Positions 58,375 through 64,000 of a stretch of DNA of 64,000 nucleotides are shown piece after piece. The position numbers and the translations under genes are program-made. The notes below the pieces were generated by a model that saw only the letters and a list, made by a program, of their open reading frames with translations, searched no databases and was not told the origin of the DNA. Origin of the DNA: Engelhardtia mirabilis (GTDB lineage: Bacteria; Planctomycetota; UBA1135; GCA-002686595); the NCBI GenBank assembly GCA_007751255.1, contig CP036296.1, positions 1,054,001 to 1,118,000 of the forward strand, in the 5' to 3' direction. Positions within the stretch are counted from its first letter, which is position 1; every line of letters begins with the position of its first letter.

Positions 58375-60305
58375 AGATCGCCGCCCTGGTCGCCTCGCGC
58401 AATCGGCCGGACCTGGTCGAGCGCATGGTCGCGCAGCTCTCGAAGCCTTCGGCCCACGAGATCGACGTCTACGTCGTCGAGTGCGGCAGCGAGCTCGACA
58501 ACGTCTCCAGCCATGCCACGCTCTGGTACCCGGACGACGAGTTCAAGGGCAAGTGCTACGGCCACAACCTGCTGCTCGAGCAGGCCCGTCAGACCGACGC
58601 CTACGACTACTACTGGGTGCTGATGAACGACGTCTTCTTCGATGAAGGCGTCGACGCGGCGGCGGTGCTGGTGGAGCAGATGGAGCGCGAGGAGCGCATG
58701 GCGATCCTCTCGCCCACCAACGCCGACGGCGGCTACCCCGGCGCGGACCGGCGCCCCGGCGGTGAGTGGCGTGCCGTCACCACCTGCGACTACCTGGGCT
58801 TCATGCTGCGCGCCGAAGCGGCCCACGAGGTGGGCTTCCTGGACGCCGGCTTCGCCTACTGCTGGGGCGCGATCCACGAGCTGGCCTTCAAGCTCTACAG
58901 CGCCGGCTGGTTCGTGGCCTACTCGGACCGCTTGGCCTATCGGCACCTGGGCGGCAGCACCTATGGCGTCAAGGGCACCCGCACGATCAGCCGCGAGGAG
59001 TACCAGCGGCGCGCGAAGCGCTACGCCTACGACCACCTGCGCGAGACCTACGGCGAGGAGTGGGACGCGCGCTTCTTCGCCGCCACGCGCGGGCACCAGA
59101 TCGAGGTCGACACCTTCGCCCAGCACCGGGAGTATTGGCTGTCGGGCTTCGACGGCCCCGAGATCGAGCAGCGCAGGCAGAGCCGCGAGCTGGCCCGTGC
59201 CCGCAGCGGACGGGACTGGGCAGCGCGCATGCTGCCCCGCGACGAGGCCGGCCAGGTGCGTCTGCACCTGGGCGCCGGACGGGACAAGCGCGAGGGCTGG
59301 ATCAACGTCGACACGAACCCTGCCTGCGAGCCGGACGTGTGCGCCCAGGTCGACGACCTGTCGATGTTCGAGACCGCCTCGGTGGACCTGATCGAGGCCA
59401 ACCACCTGTTCGAGCACCTGACCTTCGATCAGGCGGTCAACGCGGTGGCCGAGTGGCGCCGGGTCCTGCGGCCGGGCGGCGAGCTGTTCCTGGAGTTGCC
59501 TGACCTCGAGCGCTGCATCGCGTTGCTCGGCCAACACCACGACGACCTCGGTCACGACCTGGCCATGGTCGGCCTCTACGGCTGGCCGCCGGACATCGCC
59601 CGCGACGGCGAGCCGCAGCAGCACAAGTGGGGCTGGTCGCAAGCCTCCCTGACCGCGCTGCTCCAGCAGCAGGGCTTCGGCGAGGTCGAGTTCGGTCCGA
59701 TCACCCAGGACTGGCGCCCCGCGGCGCGCATCGGGCGCGACATGCGCGTGCGCGCGGCGGTGGCGTCGGCGGACAAGGTCGCAACCCCCCCGACTCCGAC
59801 CGTCGACGTCCAGACGGTCGAGGCGGTGGTCGACGCCTCGAGCCTCCCGCCGATCGTTCTGGCCTGGCCTCAATGGGATCGGCCGGCGGAGCTGCACCAC
59901 CTGTTCACCGCCTTCGGCCCCGAGCTGATGGCCCATCCCGAGGCACGCCTGACCCTCTTCTGCCACGCGCGCGAGTGCGATCGCGCCACCGCGACCCAGG
60001 CCCTCGAGCGAGCCTTCACCGCGACCCTGGGCGCCGGCGCCGACCTGGACGTGGAGTTGATCGAGGGGCCCCTGAGCCCCGAGCACCACCGCCAGCTCTG
60101 CGCCGCGACCCGCGCGGTCGTCGACCTGCCGTCCCTCGCACGACGCGGTCCCGAGGCCCTGCCGGGCATCAAGGCGCCGCTGGTGAGCTCCGCCGCCGAC
60201 CTGCGCGTCGCGCTCGGCGCCAGAGTCGAGCCGGAACCGGCCGCGGCCCTGCCCTCGGCCACCGGCGGCCTGCGGCTGTTGCAGACCTCGACTCGACGCG
60301 GCTGA
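58371..60305 (+). CDS. Glycosyltransferase-methyltransferase fusion protein
   Basis: A 644-residue protein starting at TTG 58371, overlapping the RapZ-C stop. Residues 1-260 form a GT2-type domain (IAALVASRNRPDLVERMV; DYYWVLMNDVFFDEG; a YCWGAIHELAFKLYSAGW region). From about 295 a SAM methyltransferase follows, with LHLGAGRDKREGWINVD (motif I) and VLRPGGELFLELPDLE. From 470 there is a third, GT-B-like half (IVLAWPQWDRPAELHHLF; SPEHHRQLCAATRAVVDLPS). Such fusions synthesise and methylate glycans of surface polymers. The TTG is the only start consistent with the homology and coupling; the frame runs further upstream antisense-like. Confidence 0.82.
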   Translation: MKIAALVASRNRPDLVERMVAQLSKPSAHEIDVYVVECGSELDNVSSHATLWYPDDEFKGKCYGHNLLLEQARQTDAYDYYWVLMNDVFFDEGVDAAAVLVEQMEREERMAILSPTNADGGYPGADRRPGGEWRAVTTCDYLGFMLRAEAAHEVGFLDAGFAYCWGAIHELAFKLYSAGWFVAYSDRLAYRHLGGSTYGVKGTRTISREEYQRRAKRYAYDHLRETYGEEWDARFFAATRGHQIEVDTFAQHREYWLSGFDGPEIEQRRQSRELARARSGRDWAARMLPRDEAGQVRLHLGAGRDKREGWINVDTNPACEPDVCAQVDDLSMFETASVDLIEANHLFEHLTFDQAVNAVAEWRRVLRPGGELFLELPDLERCIALLGQHHDDLGHDLAMVGLYGWPPDIARDGEPQQHKWGWSQASLTALLQQQGFGEVEFGPITQDWRPAARIGRDMRVRAAVASADKVATPPTPTVDVQTVEAVVDASSLPPIVLAWPQWDRPAELHHLFTAFGPELMAHPEARLTLFCHARECDRATATQALERAFTATLGAGADLDVELIEGPLSPEHHRQLCAATRAVVDLPSLARRGPEALPGIKAPLVSSAADLRVALGARVEPEPAAALPSATGGLRLLQTSTRRG

Positions 60306-60318
60306 CGACGGCGCCGGG

Positions 60319-63300
60319 TCAACGCGCGGCGTTGCGCGCGATGCGCTCGACGATGGGCGCGAAGCGCTCGTCCGCCTGCAGAGGAGCCCAGACATCGGTC
60401 TCGGGGGCGAAGCGGTCCGGGGCGGCGAGGCCGAAGTCCGCGCATTGCTCGAGCGCGTCGAGACTGCGGCGGATGTCCTCGGCCTCGTGGGGCGTTCCAA
60501 CGCGGAGGGATTGGGTCGCGATCAGGCCGATCTCGTAGGCCAGTTCGGGATCGGCGATCTGCGGCGTGAACGCCAACGCCCGGTCGATCACCTCCCAACC
60601 CTCGTCGCGCGCGCCGCGGTTCATGTGAGCGGCGATCAGGCTGAAGGTCTGCCAGGCTCGCTCGAGCCGCAACCAGGGGTCCGCGTTCTCGGCGTCGGCT
60701 TGCGGGTCGAGCCAGGCCAGGGAGCGGGTCAGTCGCTCGGCCGAGCGGTCGAAGTCGCCCTCGTCGATGGCGATGTTGGCCAGCTCTTGGCCCACCGAGG
60801 CCAATGAGCGGCGCTCGTTGGTGGAGGGCGCCCGGTCGACGAGCTCGCGCAGCGACCCGTCGGCACGCTCCAGGACGACGAGGGCCTCGGCCGGTCGACC
60901 GGCGCGCAGGAGCGCTGTGCCCAACCGCGCCAGGATGTTGGCGGTGCTTCGTTCCAGCACCAGGGCAGTGGTGGTCCCGACGGTCTGAGGCGACTCCACC
61001 ACCTCGAGCGCCTGCTCGAGGAATGCGATGGCCCGGTCGTCGTCGCCGAGGTTGCTCGACGCGATCCCGAGGGACAACAACGCATCGGCGCGCTCGGTCG
61101 GCCGCACGGCGTCGTCCAAGAGCCCCACGGCCCGTTCGATGTCCGCCCGCGCACGCTCCACGTCCCCGAGGGCTTCCCAGCGCGCGCACTGCCGCGCGGC
61201 CACGTTCAAGCCGACCTCGCAGATCGAGGCGATGTTCGAGTGTCGCTCGAGCGCCAACTCGAGGGCCTGGTCGCACTCGGTCGTCGCTTCCAACAGTTCC
61301 GGTCCCGAGCGCAGGGACTGACCCCATTGGTCGGTGAACATCAGCCGCTGTAGCGCGCAGAAGTAGTCGCCTGCGGCCGCTTCGACCGTGGGCAGGAACT
61401 GGCGCGCCGTCGCGAGTTCGGCCAGGGCCGCCGGCTCGTCGCCCTCCATGTTCGCGAGGAGTGCCAAGAGGCGGTGGTAGCGCAGTCGGGGCGAGGGCAG
61501 GACGACCCCCGCGCCCTCGAAGCGTTCCAGGGCGGCACCGGCGCGGGCGGCGGCCCGCCGCGCCACAGGCAAGTCGTCGGCCAGCATCCGCATCCAGGCT
61601 TCCTCGAACTCGAGCCTGGCCACGGACATGTTCGCGTCGGGTGTGTCCGGAGCGTCGGCGGCGATCTCGCGCCCGCGTCGCACATCGCGTTCGAAGTCGT
61701 CCAGGCGTCCCGCGATGCGCGCCAGATAGGCGCGGTTGCCGAGCACGCCGATGACGGTTCCCAGGTCGGCGGGTTCCGTCTGGCGCTCGCGCTCGAGTTG
61801 CTCGTAGATCTCCAGCGCATCGCGATAGGAATCGAGGCAGGCCCGCCGATCCCCCAGGATCTCGTGCAGGTCGCCGAGCATGGCGTGGGCCAGCAGCAGC
61901 AGGCCGCGGTTCCTGTCTCGGGGCACCCGGTCCAGGGCCGTGATGGCCTCGTTCAGGTGCACACGCGTCGCCGACCAATCGCCGCGCGCCTGGGCCGCCG
62001 CTCCCAGGAGCAGTCGCGAGCGCGCGACCAGCAGGGGGTCCGTGTCGCGCAGGTCGGGCAGGAAGGCGGCCGGCGTCTCGACCGTCGCCAGTTCGGACAG
62101 GGCCGCCGAGTCGAGGGCGTCGTAGATGTCGAGGCGCGTGCGTAGGGAAAGGGTCAGATCCGTGAGCAGCCGACGAACCGAAGCCGCGTTGCGATCGGCC
62201 TGCTCGCGCTGGGCGGCGACACGAGTCGTGGCTCGCCGCTCCTGGATTGCCAGGGTCGCGCCGGCGACGACCATGGCTACCAGCGCCACGCCCAGTCCCG
62301 TCGCGATGCGCGGCCGGCGGCGCAACCACAGGCGAGCGACGCCGAAGTGGCCCAGGGGCGACGCGCTGACCGGTCGCAGGGCCAGCAAGTTGTCCAGGTC
62401 GTCGGCCAGGGCCGTGGCCGTGGCATAGCGCCGCGCCGGGTCCGTGGCGAGCGCCTTGAGCACCACCGCCTCCACGTCGCGCGAGAGGCTCGGCGCGAGT
62501 CGTCGCGGCGGAAGCAGCTGGCCCTCGCGAATGCGCCGCATGGTCTCCTCGGGGCTCGGCGCCGCAAAGGGCGACTGCAGGGTCAACAGCTCGTAGAGCG
62601 TCGCACCAAGGGAGAACACGTCCGCTCGACCGTCGATCGTGTCGGAGGCCGCCGCGAGCTGCTCGGGCGCCATGTATTGCAGCGATCCCAGGCGCGTCCC
62701 CGTGCGCGTCAGACGAGCCGCGCCGTCGATGCGCGCCAGGCCGAAGTCCACCAGCCGCGCGCGCCCGTCGTCGGTGACGATTACGTTCGACGGTTTGACA
62801 TCCCGGTGCAAGACGCGGCGCCCGTGGGCGTGCTCCAGGGCTCGGGCGACGTCGCGCGCCACCCGCAGGCAGGCGCGGGTCCAGCCGTCGTCGGAGCCGG
62901 GCACGAGGGTCGCGCCGTCGAGGTTATCGCCGTCGTGCTCGGCAACCGCTTCGAGGATCTGTGCCAGGCTGCGTCCCTCGACCAGCTCCATGGCCAACCA
63001 CGGAACGCCCTCGTGCTCGCCGAAGCGGTGCAGGGCGGCGACGCCCGGGTGGGCGAGCTGGGCCGCGGCCGTGGCCTCGCGCCGCACCCGCTCGCGCGCG
63101 CCGGGGACCAGCAGCAGCTCCGGGCGCAGCACCTTGAGCGCCACCGAGCGCCCCAATTCGTCGTCGCGGGCGCGGTAGACCACGCCCATGCCCCCTTCGC
63201 CGATCAGAGCTTCGATGCGGTAGTCGCCGACCCGCTCGGGCAGGCCCTCGCCGAGGGCGCCGCGGTCCAAGAGGCCCATGCGCGCCAGGCGTGCCAGGCG

Positions 63301-63459
63301 GCGGCGCACGTCGCTGGCTAGCTCCGGATGCCCTTCCAGCAGGCTGACCACGCCCGCCTCGCCCTCCTGTTCGTGGCGCTCGAGGGCCGCGATCACGAGC
63401 TCTTCCACGGCGGCCCGGTGGGGTTCGTCCTGGAGGGGGAGGGGCTGGTCGTCGCTCAT
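60319..63459 (-). CDS. Ser/Thr protein kinase with C-terminal TPR-like domain
   Basis: A 1046-residue protein. A helical N-terminus (1-75) leads to a full Hanks-type kinase domain (80-345): GEGGMG (87-92), Lys109, HRD (218-220), DFG (238-240) and APEQ. A membrane segment (about 378-402) follows, and the remainder is a long TPR-like helical region (about 430-1046), probably extracytoplasmic. This is a planctomycete-type kinase-TPR receptor. It is divergent from an ECF sigma factor gene 88 bases away, the usual pairing in this phylum, so it may regulate that sigma factor. Confidence 0.92.
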   Translation of the reverse strand: MSDDQPLPLQDEPHRAAVEELVIAALERHEQEGEAGVVSLLEGHPELASDVRRRLARLARMGLLDRGALGEGLPERVGDYRIEALIGEGGMGVVYRARDDELGRSVALKVLRPELLLVPGARERVRREATAAAQLAHPGVAALHRFGEHEGVPWLAMELVEGRSLAQILEAVAEHDGDNLDGATLVPGSDDGWTRACLRVARDVARALEHAHGRRVLHRDVKPSNVIVTDDGRARLVDFGLARIDGAARLTRTGTRLGSLQYMAPEQLAAASDTIDGRADVFSLGATLYELLTLQSPFAAPSPEETMRRIREGQLLPPRRLAPSLSRDVEAVVLKALATDPARRYATATALADDLDNLLALRPVSASPLGHFGVARLWLRRRPRIATGLGVALVAMVVAGATLAIQERRATTRVAAQREQADRNAASVRRLLTDLTLSLRTRLDIYDALDSAALSELATVETPAAFLPDLRDTDPLLVARSRLLLGAAAQARGDWSATRVHLNEAITALDRVPRDRNRGLLLLAHAMLGDLHEILGDRRACLDSYRDALEIYEQLERERQTEPADLGTVIGVLGNRAYLARIAGRLDDFERDVRRGREIAADAPDTPDANMSVARLEFEEAWMRMLADDLPVARRAAARAGAALERFEGAGVVLPSPRLRYHRLLALLANMEGDEPAALAELATARQFLPTVEAAAGDYFCALQRLMFTDQWGQSLRSGPELLEATTECDQALELALERHSNIASICEVGLNVAARQCARWEALGDVERARADIERAVGLLDDAVRPTERADALLSLGIASSNLGDDDRAIAFLEQALEVVESPQTVGTTTALVLERSTANILARLGTALLRAGRPAEALVVLERADGSLRELVDRAPSTNERRSLASVGQELANIAIDEGDFDRSAERLTRSLAWLDPQADAENADPWLRLERAWQTFSLIAAHMNRGARDEGWEVIDRALAFTPQIADPELAYEIGLIATQSLRVGTPHEAEDIRRSLDALEQCADFGLAAPDRFAPETDVWAPLQADERFAPIVERIARNAAR

Positions 63460-63547
63460 GGGCGGGGTGCGCGCGGCCCCACGCTAATCGATCCGCCACG
63501 GGCCGCGAGTGTCACCGGCTCCTTCGCAACTTCCTACCATTGAGCCC

Positions 63548-64000
63548 GTGACCGAAGGCGACAGCGAGCCCGCTCCCGACATGGAAGCCCTCCTGGCCCA
63601 GGGCCTGCCGGCCCTGCGGACCTTCGTCCGCCTGCGCCTGGCACCGGCCCTGCGCGCGCGGGAGTCGGTCGAGGACGTGGTGCAGAGCACCTGTCGCGAA
63701 GTGCTCGAGAGCGCCGAGGGCTTCAAGGGCGGCGGCGAGGCCGGCTTCCGCCGTTGGATCTACACCCTGGCCCAGCGCAAGATCGCCGACCGTTGGGCCT
63801 ACCACCGGGCCCAGAAGCGCGACATCGGGCGCGAAGCGGGGGGCGGGGACGACCTGCTCCTGGACCAGTACGCCGGCCTGGCCGGCCCGGGGACCCAGGT
63901 CGCGAGTCTCGAGGAGCTGCGCGCGATCGAGGCCGCCTTCGACCGCCTGCGCGAGGAGGACCGCGAGGTGATCTCCCTGGTGCGAGTGCTGGGGATGTCG
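63548..64000 (+). CDS. ECF sigma factor (partial, runs off right edge)
   Basis: At least 151 codons from GTG 63548, open to the window end. Region 2 is visible: ALRTFVRLRLAPALRARES and VEDVVQSTCREVLES (helix 2.2), then GFRRWIYTLAQRKIADRWAYHRAQKR (2.3/2.4), a linker, and the start of region 4 (LEELRAIEAAFDRLREEDREVISL). The WIYTLAQ form is typical of planctomycete ECF groups paired with Ser/Thr kinases. It lies divergent from the kinase. Missing 3' end hides the rest of region 4 and any C-terminal domain. Confidence 0.88.
   Translation, partial: MTEGDSEPAPDMEALLAQGLPALRTFVRLRLAPALRARESVEDVVQSTCREVLESAEGFKGGGEAGFRRWIYTLAQRKIADRWAYHRAQKRDIGREAGGGDDLLLDQYAGLAGPGTQVASLEELRAIEAAFDRLREEDREVISLVRVLGMS

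Overview
The window is about 70% G+C and densely coded on both strands. It looks like a chromosomal segment of a high-G+C planctomycete. Supporting features are several Ser/Thr kinases, an ECF sigma factor divergent from a kinase-TPR protein, a sulfatase, a DUF1111 di-haem protein, an FG-GAP secreted protein, many lipoproteins, frequent GTG/TTG starts and few Shine-Dalgarno sites. The taxonomic call is an inference from gene content. I found no rRNA, tRNA, insertion sequence, phage gene or CRISPR array.

Layout. 0-5.5 kb: pyrK-like electron-transfer subunit, an NfeD-like/flotillin pair, a TPR lipoprotein and a DUF4328 membrane protein. 5.5-16.1 kb: prmA, a secreted toroid-fold protein, a RidA protein, a giant DinG/XPD-like helicase, topA and a leucine-type dehydrogenase. 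16.1-21.5 kb: a perfect 71-bp inverted repeat, then a secreted M14 carboxypeptidase, two small genes and an atypical kinase. 21.1-30.7 kb: a lipoprotein, a YfhO-like membrane protein, a type II methionine aminopeptidase, a GT4 glycosyltransferase, an ECF42-type sigma factor with its DGPF partner, two outer-membrane barrel candidates and YceH. 30.7-37.1 kb: a lipoprotein, mutS, and a three-lipoprotein cluster (COG3014 / YcfL / LpoB). 37.4-44.9 kb: a sugar-nucleotide epimerase, an FkbM methyltransferase, a small Cys-rich protein, ATP-type pckA, an SGNH hydrolase and a TPR protein. 45-55.7 kb: a DUF1111 di-haem protein, an FG-GAP protein, a SufT/MIP18-like protein, unknown membrane proteins, an alpha/beta hydrolase, a radical SAM protein and a sulfatase. 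55.7-64 kb: dapF, a BtuF-like protein, a stand-alone RapZ C-terminal domain coupled to a glycosyltransferase-methyltransferase fusion, a kinase-TPR protein, and an ECF sigma factor cut by the window edge.

Most genes are housekeeping or envelope functions in one- to three-gene units. The more unusual signals are: the 147-bp perfect palindrome between two convergent genes; a sequence element it shares with two other gene 3' ends; a run of three 27-bp hairpin repeats near 40.4 kb; the RapZ-C/GT-MT coupled pair; and the LpoB-type lipoprotein triad. No defence island or evident biosynthetic cluster is present.
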